Of a stretch of DNA of 64,000 bases, positions 12,925-24,600 are shown piece after piece. This DNA is from Symsagittifera roscoffensis (taxonomy: Eukaryota; Xenacoelomorpha; Acoela; Convolutidae): the NCBI RefSeq assembly GCF_963678635.1, contig NC_087066.1, positions 47,901,129 to 47,965,128 on the forward strand, written 5' to 3'. Below the pieces are notes generated by a model that saw only the letters and a program-made list of their open reading frames with translations, was not told the DNA's origin and did not search any database. Position 1 is the first letter of the stretch; every line of letters begins with the position of its first letter. Made by a program: the position numbers and the translations under genes.

Positions 12925-13440
12925 TAATTGTTCCGACTTTCGATACGAAAGTAACGGAATATTTGTGCTCGGGTGGGTTTTTTTCTTCGGACAAATTTCG
13001 ATTTTTTGACACAGCGCTTTTTGACGGAACTTTTTATAGCATTGAAAAGGTATTGTTGTCTTGAGCCTAAATTTAAAAAGATGTTTTACCTTGATGATCA
13101 TTTTTTGAAACGTTATGGGGGTTTAAAGATTGCCATTTTGGCCAAATTGGGACAATTAACACGCGATACATTTTGCGCTATTAACGCGTAAGCGGATAAT
13201 TAATTCATCTGAGAAATCGTTACAAATTGCTTGAAAGAAGCTTTTTTGCCATAATTGATTTGCTGCATGGTCCAAAACTTACCCTTTTGTACTTTATATG
13301 GCGTGTGGGGAGATGGTTTTCACAAAAAAGTTCAAATTTTATTTTTTTTACATTTAACTTTTTATGTTATTATTGCTTCATAAACCTTAAAAGGCAGTCG
13401 GAACATTCAGGGCTTCGCTCTGATACGAGCAGTCTTGTTA
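12925..13440 (-). mobile_element. Inverted, internally deleted copy of the 1.1-kb element
   Basis: The reverse complement of both ends of 9487-10592 (for example ACACGCCATATAAAGTACAA and the TTCAGGGCTTCGC region) without the middle. Together with the forward copy it forms long inverted repeats about 2.3 kb apart. Confidence 0.7.
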
Positions 13441-13899
13441 AGTTTTGCAATTATCAAATTCAATTATTCAACGTTCTGCTACTTCGTTTCTGATCTATTT
13501 TCTAAAAATTTGAAACACATTTGGCTTTTTTAGTGTTTCTGTTGATTACTTCATCAGCATTGGTTACATATTTTTCTCAAAAAAACATCGAAGTCTCGAA
13601 AATTTGTAATTTAGTAAGTTCGCCATTGTAAAGTTATTGTTTATTGCTTAAACAAAAGAGTTTTTCGACGGTACTTTATTGGATGATTTTTTTACAGTTT
13701 CTAGTGTCATTTATATTGTTCCATAATTACCGCTCAGTTTTTTTTGGGTTAAATAATTTTGATATGAAATTATTGTCTTGAAATATAGTTTTAGATTTGT
13801 CGCTACGAATATAAACTATTCTGGCTGGTGCGCAGTTTTTCAAGCAATTAATTTTATTAGAACTGAAAATATTGAACATTTTTCACGATTGTTTTGCCT

Positions 13900-14760
13900 G
13901 TAGAAGGTCATATTAAGTTAATATTAATGTTTGTTAAAGCAGTTTCAAAATCGGTTTTTGAATAATTTGATTCATCATAGATTTTACGCTAAAACGGCAT
14001 CATTTTATCAATTAACTTTAATTCAGATACCAAAACTGTTGCGTAATGGTCATTTTAAGATGACAGTGAAATTGAAAACTTTGTTTTTCAAATCTTCTGA
14101 GTTCAAGTCAGTAATAAAATAATCAATTAGCGTTTTTGAGTGAGTTGGTATTGATTGATTGGCAACTTCTAAGTAGGAAGGCATTAAAATGGTCTCAAAA
14201 CCTTCCTTTCTTCGGAATTTAAATAATCAGGATATCCCATAATAATAATGTTTGAATTATTTGACAGCGTAAAATCAATTGATAAATCAATATCTCCAAA
14301 ATTTCTGTTTTAATGGTTTTAATTGGGTTGTATGAAATGTTCATTAGTGTTGTTCGTTCAGTTTTGTTTTATAGTGAATTAAATTCCACCCAGATATTCT
14401 CATACTTCTATTGGAGCAAAGTTAAGTCTGTACGTAGTTTGAGGTTCAATATTTTGGGAATGAGCATCATCAATTGTCCGCTTTTTGCCTTTTTGCTTAC
14501 TACTGTTGATCTATCACAACGGAAAGCGACAAAATGATCACTATCTTATGTCCATAAGCTGTTGTCTCATTGAATCCAGAAGTTATTTTCACTCCACAAA
14601 TGTTGACTAGTTCTATAAAACTAGAGATGTTTCTGTTTAAACTCTCGCAGTTCAGCTGTAGAACTTTTATGCTGCTCTGTAATCACGTAGTTCTCTGGTA
14701 TTTCATAAAAATTTGAAGTTGAACCTTGAAGGTTTGAGTTAAGGTCTCCGCCGCCCAATA
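13900..14760 (-). pseudogene. Non-LTR retrotransposon endonuclease relic (copy B)
   Basis: The duplicate of the endonuclease relic at 8264-8900, nearly the same base by base with small indels and also interrupted by stops. No reverse transcriptase part follows it on this side; the similarity to copy A stops near 13520. Confidence 0.6.
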
Positions 14761-15451
14761 GGAACCTTGCTAAAAAATTTGAAATAATGAATTTTAGCAA
14801 TAAATTGTAATAATGTTAATAATATACGCTTCAGAAGCACTTTAATTTTGTTGAAAGTGCGCTTGAGAGGCACCCAACTAGACCTATTGGATAAAAAACT
14901 GGCAACCCGTGAAAGCTTCTCAGTTTTATCAAATTTTACTTAATTCTTGAAATATAATAAATTAGTCGCAATTGATAAACATTTTATGTTTTTAGATTGT
15001 TTTCATCAACGTTAAATGATGAAAAACTAAAGAAAAAACCGACTGTTTTCTGGCTTCGACCTCTTTTTTTTCCAAGCCGCTCGCTTAGAATACTATAAAA
15101 AGCATTTATGCAAGCCGCTCGCTTAGCATACTATATCGAAGCTGGAATCCCTCGTGCCAGAAATGGATGAGCCAAATGTCAGCAGTTTATGCCAACCATT
15201 TAGAACTCAGGTTCCAAAAACTCAAAAAAGTAGTTTTGCCCATTTTAGGATTGAGTTTTCTAACTGATTCCACGCTCTACCGTTGATGAAAATTCTCTTG
15301 AAAAACTTGAGAAGAAAGAAAACAATGATAAAGCTAAATGAAGTTCTTATTAAACTCGTCCACACGCCATGTAAAGTAGAAAATGATTTACAAAATGGAT
15401 CTGATAAAGTCTTATTAAGCGCAAAATGACCAGTTAACAAAGTCGGAACTA

Positions 15452-16178
15452 CAGTGCTGATTTAAATTAACCAGACAAAACGAGCTAAACTTCAAATTTG
15501 AAACGCGTTTTTCTCAAATTGGGTTGAGTTTAGGTGAAAACTTATTAAGACAAAACTTGCTTAAATTTTTAATATGGTGTAATTTTTTAAACGAAATTCG
15601 GGCCCAAAATTTTACTCCAAAAATGGGTCATTTTGGCTTTTCTTATTAAATCAAAAATTACGCCAAAAAATACACAGTCGATCACAGACATAATTATATC
15701 AAAGTGAGCCCCTTACGTAGCCGAACAAACTTTATGAAGAGTATTTTCTCCAAAAAATTTGCAAATTGTTCAAAAACTGTTTTTAGATAAAAAGTTGGTA
15801 TTTTATATAGTAAAAATGACCTTTTTTGTCTATCAAACGAAAATAAATTAACTTATACAATATTTTGGGAGATTATACACTTCTTCAAGTTTGTTGGGCT
15901 ACGTATGGGGCTCACTTTGATATAATTATGTCAGTGATCGACTGCGTATTTTTGGCGTAATTTTTGATTAACTAAGAAAAGCCAAAATGACCCATTTTTG
16001 GGTTAAAATTTTGGGCCCGAATTTCGTAAAACAAATTACACCAACAAATTAATTCTGCTAAAATTTTAAGCAAGTTTTGTCTTCATAAGTTTTCACCTAA
16101 AGTCAACCCAATTTGAGAAAAACGGGTTTTAAATTTCAAGTTTAACGCGTTTTTACCGGTTAATTTAAATCAGAACTA
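15452..16178. mobile_element. 727-bp foldback element, Tc1/mariner-like end
   Basis: Two arms of about 310 bases are near reverse complements around a loop of about 100 bases. The left end is CAGTGCTGATTTAAATTAAC; the right end, reversed, is TAGTTCTGATTTAAATTAAC. The insertion lies next to a TA, and the undisturbed site is seen in copy A near 10711-10740. CAGTGCTG resembles Tc1 ends. There is no coding capacity. Confidence 0.82.
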
Positions 16179-16469
16179 ATTAACTACTAATTTTGATCAT
16201 ATATTTTGAAAAAATTTTGAAACAATTTTGTTGGCGAATAGTTAGCTGCATATTGAATCAATTTTATTTTCAGGCGAATACGACTTGTTTTCTAGTGGTT
16301 CTTTTGTTCCGACTTGTGAAGTGTGAAATTTCCATGCTTGGATCAGCTTATTTATTCAGTCAATTCTTCACTATCTAAGTCTTTGTCTAAAAACTTTAAT
16401 AACTGTTGTCCAGAGCCCAAATGTAATTTCTTAAACCTGTAGTGAGCTTTTGAAAATAAGGCAGTTTGA

Positions 16470-17632
16470 AACTGTCAAAGTGGCTAGTTTGGGACACTGA
16501 AATCTGGAGATTTTTTGTGCTATCAACGCCTAAGCGGCTATTTAAAATTCTCAGAAATATTTCCAAATTGGATTGAGCTTTTTGAAAACTATTTCAAAGA
16601 CAAAGAAGGACAGTCGGAGTCTTAGAGGTTTAGACTTGAAACGGTTAGTCGTGTTTTTTGAAGTTAAATTTCGAGTTTTCAACTTGACGGAAATTTTTTA
16701 TACAATCTGAAACACAATGATCTTCGAAGCTCAAATATGAAATATTTTCACCTGTGACCATTTTTCGTTAAAAATATTGGGGTTTGAAAATAGCGAGTTT
16801 GTCCAATTTGGCATAATTATTGCGGAAAATATTGCGTTCTTATAACACGTGTAAACGGCGGATTTAATCGTTCCAAGTTGATATGAGACGATTTATTAGA
16901 GATTTGGTCGCTTAATGCAAAAGCTTTGTTTTCATTCATATAGTAGGGGTATAAAACGAAAAAAAAAAGTTTGTTTTCGTCTGTTCTGTCATTTTTCCAA
17001 CCATTTTTTTCTGAAGTGGCATCAAAAAGCAGACAAAACAATAATGGTTTTGTCCTGATTTACGAGCAGTCGGTTGTAGCTTTGCAGAGATTTCATTTTT
17101 GAAAACTTGTAATTCGGCAATATTTGATTTGATTCTTTTGTACAGATGCGATCTGAGCTTGCTAAAAAGTATCATGAATAAAAGTTTTTTTTTCGAAAAA
17201 CTGAAATAATATTTCCAGGTTTAGTAGCGTGTTAGTAACACATAATATCAATTTCAAAATTTATTTCTGAACAAGTAATGAGTAGTCTAAATGTCTTCTT
17301 ACGCGTGTTAATAACACAGAATATATCGCGCTTTAATTGTCTTCAGCTTGCTGAATTGGTAACTTCTAAACAACCATTTTTTCAATAAACAAACATAGAT
17401 ATTTTTAAACATAGTCAAGACATCACTGGTGCTTCAAAAAATGACTATTTAAACAGTCGAAATTGGTCTGGAGAAAAAAACACCCAAACACAAATATTCC
17501 CGAACTTTCTTCGAAAGCCGGAATAACAAAATTTAAGTATGTTTCTTGTATACTAATGCAGGGTCTGATCTAAGATTTTCTCGAGGGTGAGCAGAATTTC
17601 AAAACATTGTCATTTTACACAATTTGCACGGA
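16470..17632. mobile_element. 1.16-kb insertion in duplication copy B
   Basis: Copy A runs directly from AGTTTGAAA to GAGATTTTTTCC where copy B has this extra stretch. It contains diverged parts of the 1.1-kb element in both orientations (the Tyr-free, AT-rich block with AACACGTGTAAACGG and, inverted, GCGTGTTAATAACACAGAAT), so it is a foldback relative of that element. Confidence 0.6.
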
Positions 17633-17697
17633 ATGAGATTTTTTCCTCGAAACAAATGTGTTTCTTAGTTTTTTATAGCTTCTTGAACAAATCGTAG

Positions 17698-17725
17698 CTC
17701 TCTCTCTCTCTCTCTCTCTCCTCTC
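17698..17725 (+). repeat. CT microsatellite
   Basis: About 12 CT units followed by CTCTCAGAGCTCCAG. The duplicate at 11066-11095 is shorter and interrupted. Confidence 0.85.
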
Positions 17726-17783
17726 TCAGAGCTCCAGAGATCAAAGTTTAAAATAAAGTCATCAATTATGAAAATTAATTAAA

Positions 17784-17899
17784 ATGACTAATTAAATTTT
17801 TGGTTTAAACAAAGCACGTAACTTTTCAAGCGCTCAATCGGTGAATTGAGCGCTTGAAAAGTTACGTGCTTTGTTTAAACCAAAAATTTAATTAGTCAT
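17784..17899. repeat. Perfect palindrome, 55-bp arms, 6-base loop
   Basis: The arms 17784-17838 and 17845-17899 are exact reverse complements around CGGTGA. Only the left arm is present at the matching place in copy A (about 11150-11205), so the right arm was made after the duplication. Confidence 0.92.
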
Positions 17900-18129
17900 G
17901 AACAACATATAAACTTTTAAACTTTGTTTTTGCTTACTAAACAGTTATGTAACTTACACACCGGTTTTTGTTATTCTTGAACTCATGGTTTCATTGAATC
18001 ACGAGATGAAAACAAAAAACTCTGATCAATCTAACTTAAATTTTATTGAGCAATATAAAAAATAACTCATCTCGAGTAATTCAGAATACTTGGGTTGCCA
18101 GGAAAGTGCATTCAATCATCTATATATTA

Positions 18130-18620
18130 TGATTCATGTTGCAGTAGATCAATCAAAGCATGAGGGTCTCTAGTGGCTCCAAACACTTGGCTCGCACTCG
18201 AATTGCTTTCAATGATCGACATATTTCAATACAGACTCCATAGTCATCCAACGAAGCATTGGGGTCTATTGCTGAGCATCTTACGCCCTGAAGCTTGAAT
18301 TGGTTTTTGTAAAAGATTTCAGATCTGACGCGCAAATTTTTTGATATAAAAATCAGGAAACTGGACAGTTTCAAGTACAGAAAAAAGGAGATGCTTCGCC
18401 GACAAAAAGAAGACAAAAGCCTTTTACGTAGAATTGTTTTAGAATATGCCTGTTTTAAAATAAGCGTTTTTCGCTCCGTAAAGCAAAACAATACTTCAGG
18501 TCTAGTTAAGTTATCTGTTTCTCTTCTTTGGATTTTCTGCTTAATTTTGGCCTCATGATAACCGCAAGGTTTATTCAATTTTAGTCACAAAATTGTATGA
18601 AGAAAAACAGACAACATGTA
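18130..18620 (-). repeat. Inverted first unit of the 1.15-kb tandem array
   Basis: Reading the minus strand gives the same motifs as the forward units (CTGTCCAGTTT, AGATCTGAAATC, CCAATGCTTCGTTGGATGAC), so this unit is head-to-head with the array that starts near 18640. A 141-codon open frame crosses it (18153-18578) but the other units do not keep it open. Confidence 0.75.
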
Positions 18621-18639
18621 GTGTTCAAACAGAAAAAGC

Positions 18640-21600
18640 TTTTTTTTGCATTTCGTCGGCGAATTAACCTTTTTTTCTTATACATCAAACTATCCACGTT
18701 CTTCTTGTTTTTTGGGTTATAAAACTTTTTCACCAGATCTGAAATCACCAGATATGCTTTGTTTGATCCCCTTGGAAAACGTATCAAAATATGTAGATGA
18801 TTGAAGGCAATTATTTTGCAACACAAGTATCCTCATGTCTCAGGTCTTCCCCCACCATATTTCGATTAAAAAAACGGACTAGTGGAGAAAAAAAAACATT
18901 TTTCTGGATTGCTCGAGGTTAACTGTTTTTTCTTTAGTTTTGCTCAATAAAGTATAATTAAAACTGATCTGTTTTATTTTTGATTTTTTGTATCGAGATA
19001 TCAGAGCCAAAAGTTTTTAATTTTTCAATCACTGCTGTTTTAAATTTCCTGGCGCGTTTTTCTTTTCAGTTTTTACAGCTTCATTTGAAAATTTTCTGTT
19101 TCAAAGCTTCTAATTTAGCCATTTCTCTTACATTTTGCACGTTAAGAAATTTGAGCCAATAGTTTTTGACTGGTTGCGTACTAAAAACTGCACCTTACTA
19201 TTGTGCAAGCTGGTGATCAAATTCAAGTTTTTTTTATTCTTATAGATTTTTTCTGGCCTTAGATCAAAAACCAAACAAAAAATGTAAACGTACTTCATCC
19301 AAAAGCATAAAATTTAACGTTTTTCTTGTTTTATCATTTCCTTTTTTATACCTTTTAGCTTGGTTGTTCAGGAGTAATTTATTCCAAATTCAGTCTTAGC
19401 TATAATCAAGAATGTAATCAAGAAAGAAAAATGTGAAACTTTTGGAATAAAATTATTTAGTTTTTGGTCCTACGGTAGCCGTCAGCTACGAAACATGTTT
19501 GCTCAAAAAATTATGTTTGATGATAGTTTTTGTTTTCAGTTTTTGTCTCCATGATTCCATGGGTTCAAATATCGCAACAACCAGTGTGTCAGATTTTACG
19601 TAACCGTTCAGTAAAAAATTTCAAAAATTTTTGAGATCATTATATGAGCATTCGAATTATCAGAGTCGAAGATTTTGTTTATCGATCAGAGTTTCTTCAA
19701 ACTTTCCGACGCAGCTGTGATCGAAAAATGTTCCAACTAAATATAGCTCTAGATTTTAGCTTGTTTATTTGAGAATTTTTCTGGAATCCAGTTTTTGCTA
19801 TAATCAAAAAAATTTTAGGAAGGAAAAATTATATTATTGACAGTAAACTGGCATCATTTTTTGCACTACGGTAAAAGAATGTAATTCGACCTGATGCAGG
19901 GTTCAAACAATAGTAATAGTTTGCTTTTTGCTTTTTGCTTTTTATATGAAGGGAAAATTCATCTTTTACAACAAGCAGAAAACAGTTTTATTAACACATA
20001 TTTGTCTTTTTTTATCGGCGAAGCATCTTTTCTGTTGTAGATGAACTGTCCAGTTTTCTGTTTTTTGGGTCAAAAAATTAGCCCACTAGATCTGAAATCT
20101 TTTTTAAAACCCAGTTGACGCTTCTGGTTGTAAAAAGACCTTCAACAGACCCCCTCGCTTCAATTGATACCAATTGAATTTGGATTAGGATATTTAGATT
20201 TTTGAAGGCAGGTTTAGAGCGAACCAAAATCTCTGAACTACTCGAGAATAAAAGAATTAGTTAAAAAGTTTTATGCATTGACTGGTTGCGTACTAAAACC
20301 TGCACAACACAAAAGTGCGAGCTGGATATCATATTCCACTTTTGTGCTAATCTTGTAGATTTTCATTTCGTTTCCGGATAAAAACAAAAAAGTACAAAAA
20401 TCAAACTTCATTAAAAAGCGTAAAACTATTAACTTTTCTTGTTTATTCTTTTTCCATTCTGTATACTTTTTAGCCTGACTGTTCAGTAAGTTATCAGGAT
20501 TGTTATCTTTGTTATAATCAGGATTTGTTTTTGAAAAGGAAACTTTAAATTATTTAGAGTGAATTGGTATAGTTTTTTGCCCTACGGTAACCGTAAGGTA
20601 CGATGCATTTTATGCACAAAATCCAAAGATGAGAACTAAAAAACGTAACTCGACCTATTGCAAGGTTCAATCAGAAGTAAATTTTTACACTTTGCCAGTT
20701 GATTTTTATAAGAAAAACGAAAAAGGCTTATTTTAAAATAGCAAGAAAACGCTTTTACATGAGTCACTTTTGGCTTGTTTTTTGTCGGCGAAGCATTTTT
20801 TCTTTTTTTTGTAGTTGAAACTGTCCAGTGTACCATTTTGTGGGTCAAAAAATTTGCGCACCAGTTCAGAATTTTTTTACAAAACCCATTTTACGCTTCT
20901 GGGCGTAAGACATCTGCAACAGACCCCCATGCTTCGTTGGTTGCCAATATAATCTGTATTGGGATATGTAGATGATTGAAAGCAATTTGAGTGCCAACCA
21001 AGAGTTCTGAGCCACTAATGACCCTCATGCTTTGGTTGATCCCATGGGAACATGTACCAGTATATGTAGTGATTGAATGCAGTCTCCTTGCAATCCAAGT
21101 ATCCCGGAATACTCGAGGAAAAAAAAACAATTTTCTGCATTAGTGATAAAAATTGTATGATTTTTTAGTTTGCTCAATAAAATTTAACCAGGATTTTTGT
21201 TTTCATCTTTTGAATCCATGGAACCCTGAGTTCAAGAATCACAACAAACAGTGTGTCAGTTCTTACAGAAACCCTGAGTTCAAGAATCACAACAAACAGT
21301 GTGTCAGTTCTTGAATTTAGCTTTTTGCTAACTGTTTAAAAGTTTTCTGAGTGCTTTTTGTCGAAGACTTTTTGTTTTGATCACAGCTGCTTTATATTAT
21401 TGAGCCCGGCTTTCCACCTCATTTTTTACAGCTTCATTTGAACGATTTGTTTTTCTAATGCTTTGAATTTAGACAATTCCATTACATTATGTAGTTAAAA
21501 AAGTTTTGAGCACCTAGCTTTTTGGCTGGTTGCGTACAAGATCTTGAACTTTCAATTGTGCGAGCTGATAATCTTATATACTTTTTGTTTCAATTTTTTT

Positions 21601-24600
21601 TGATTTTTTGCTTAAGGGTAAGGACAAAAAAATCGGACTTCATTAAAAAGCGTAAAATTGAACACTTTCTAGTTTTATCCTTTTCTTTCCTCTATACTTT
21701 TTAGCATGGTTTTTAAAAATTTATCCCGAATTCAGTTTCACCTATTGTCAGAATTTTTTTAAAAAGAAGGAAAATTCATTTACTTTTTAATAGTAAGCTG
21801 GTTTAAACTTTGGCCTTTTAATAACTTACGGTAAATTACACCTTCGGCACAAAATCAAAAGAAGAAAATAGAGAACCTAACTCGACCTGATACAAGATTC
21901 AAGCAATAGTAATAATTGCTTTTGCTGAAAACTTCTATATGGAGCAAAACGTCATATATTACAACAGGCAGAAAACAGCTTTATGTAAAAACCTGTAGTC
22001 GGCTTTTGCAATCGGCAGAATACCTTTTTTACATAAAGGTGTCCAGTTTCTTATTTTTTTTGTCAATAAACTGGCGCACCAGATCTGAAACTTTTTTCAA
22101 AACCCAGTTGTCGCTTCTAGGCGTAACATGCTCTGCAGCAGACCCTTACACTTCTTTTGATGCCATTGGAGTCAGTATTAAGATATGTGGATGATTGAGG
22201 GCAGTGTTTGAGTGCGAACCAAGTTTTCTGAACAACTATAGACCCCAACGTTTTTTTTTGACCCCCCTTGAAAATCGTATCAGAATATGTAGATAGTTGA
22301 AGTCAGTTTCGTTGCAAATTAAGTATCCTGGACTACTCGGAAAAGAATTTTTTTTTGGATTACTCGGGAATAACTGTATTGTTTTTATTTTGCCCAAATA
22401 AGTTTAATTATTGATCTGACTTTTTGTTTTCATCTTTTGTATCCATGAATTCATGAGTTCAAGTATCCCAAGTACGAGTGTGTCAGTTTGTAAATATCTG
22501 TTGAGTTAAAAAGTTTAATTTTTTAAGTTCTTCAAGTGGATGCTCGCGGTACTAGAGTTGAATATATATTTTTTCAATTACAGCTGCTGTATGTTTTCTG
22601 GCGCGTTTTTCCCCTTAATTTGTACAGCTTCTTTTGAGGGCTTTGTGTTTCAATTGCCTCTATGTTAGCCACTTTCCTTATTTTTTGTATATTAAAAAAC
22701 TTTGAGCACCTAGTTTTTGACTGGTTGTCTGCTAAATTCTGCACCTTTCAAGTGTGCGAGCTGGTGATCATATTCAAAATTTGTTCTATTCTTTTAGATT
22801 TCTATTTGCATTAAAAAAAAGTTCAAAAATCGGATTTCATTAGCAAAGCGTACAGGTTAACATTTAAAAAGTTTTATCCTTCCCCTTACTCTATACCTTC
22901 TAGCTTAGTTTATCCCGAATGCAGTTTTAGCTATTGTCAGGATTCTTTTTATTGTTTTTTTTTAGTGTGAACTGGTTTAAATTTTGGCCTTATGATAACT
23001 GTAAGCTACAATACATTTTTTGCACAAAATTGAAAGGAGAATTATATATAACGTACTCGTCCTGGCTTAGGGTAGAAAAAGAAGTATTATTTTGCTTTTG
23101 CTTAGAAGTTTTTATACGGAGGAAAAAAAGCAAATATTTTAAGAGGCTGAAAACACTTTTACATAACCCACTTTTGTAGTTTTTTGTCAGCAAGGCATCT
23201 TTTTTCTTGTACATGATATTGTCCAGCTTGTTGTTTTTGGGTCAAAAATTTGTGCACCAGATCTGAAATCTTTTACAAAACCAATTGACTCTTCCGGTTG
23301 TAAAGTGCTCTGCAACAGGACCCATGCTTCGTTTAAAGCCATTGGAATCTGTATTTTGATATGTAGGTTATTGAAGGCAGTTTGAGTGCGAAACAAATGA
23401 CCTGAACCACTGGAGATACCCATGCTTTGATTCTTACCTTTGGATAATGTATCAAAATGTGTAGATGATGGAAAGCAGTTTCATTGCAATAAAAGTATTC
23501 TGTACTACTCGAGAAAAAAAAGAATTTTGTGGGTTACTCGAGAACACCTGTTTTTATAACTATGTTTGATCAGAATGTTTTGATTCATTCTTTTATATTC
23601 ATGAACCCATGAGTTCAAGTATTGCAACAGCCAGGCTGTCAGTTTTTAGATAACCGTTTACAAAAAGTTTTCTTTTTTTTTCAAGTTCTGCATATGATTA
23701 CTTGAGTTATCAGATTTGAAAATTTTGTTTTTCGATCACAGCTGCTTTATATTACGTTGCTCATTTCTTCTCCGCAAATTGAACAGCTTCATTTGAACGC
23801 TTTGTATTTCAAAAGCTTCTAATTTAGCCATTTCTCTTTCTCTTCGTACCTTTAATAAATTTGAGCCATTAGTTTTTGACTGGTTGCGTACTAAAACTTG
23901 CACTTTTTAATTGTACGAGCTTGTGATCACAATGAACATTTTTTCAATTTTTTTAAATTTACTTTTCGCTTTAGAGTAAAAACAAAAAAATACAAAAGCC
24001 GGACTTCATCAGAAGCGTAAAATTAAACATTTTTCTAGTTTTATTCTTTCCTATTCTTTATCTTTTTTTAGCTTGATGCTTCATTATTCATTAGCTCATC
24101 ACGAATGCAGTTTTGGCCATAATCAAGATTTTTTTGAGAAGAAAAATGTGAAGTTTTTAGAAAAAAATGGTTTCGTTTTTGACCCAACGGTAACCGTAAG
24201 CTACAAAACATGTTTGCTCAAAATATTTGGTCATAGTTTCTGTTTTCTTTTTTTGTATCCAAGTTCAAATATCGCATCATAACCGTTTAGTAAAAAAATT
24301 TGAAAAAAAATATGAATATTTGAACTATCAGAGTCGAGAAGATTTTGTTTCTCGGTTACAGGTGCTTCATATTTTCCGACGCAGCTGTGATCGAAAATTT
24401 TTCTAACTAAGAGTTTTTTTTTAATTTTATCTTTTTTCATTCTCTATATATTTTAACTTGATTATTCGCCTCTTTTTCTGGAATCCAGTTTTGCTATAGT
24501 CAGAAAAATTTTAGGAAGGAAAATTAAATTTATGTACAGTAAGCTGGTATAAAACTTTGCCGTACCCGTACAGTAAGAAACAATACCTTTCAGGCAAAAA

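Larger units (their letters stand above)
13523..17850 (+). repeat. Segmental duplication, copy B
   Basis: The counterpart of 7640-11230. It lacks the 9487-10592 insert but carries two of its own: a 727-bp foldback (15452-16178) and about 1.16 kb at 16470-17632. Flanking sequence continues in copy A as if never interrupted. Confidence 0.85.

Noticed and set aside
18153-18578. 141-codon minus-strand open frame
   Set aside because: It lies in the inverted unit of the tandem array; equivalent frames in the other units are broken and differ, so the similarity is at DNA level only.
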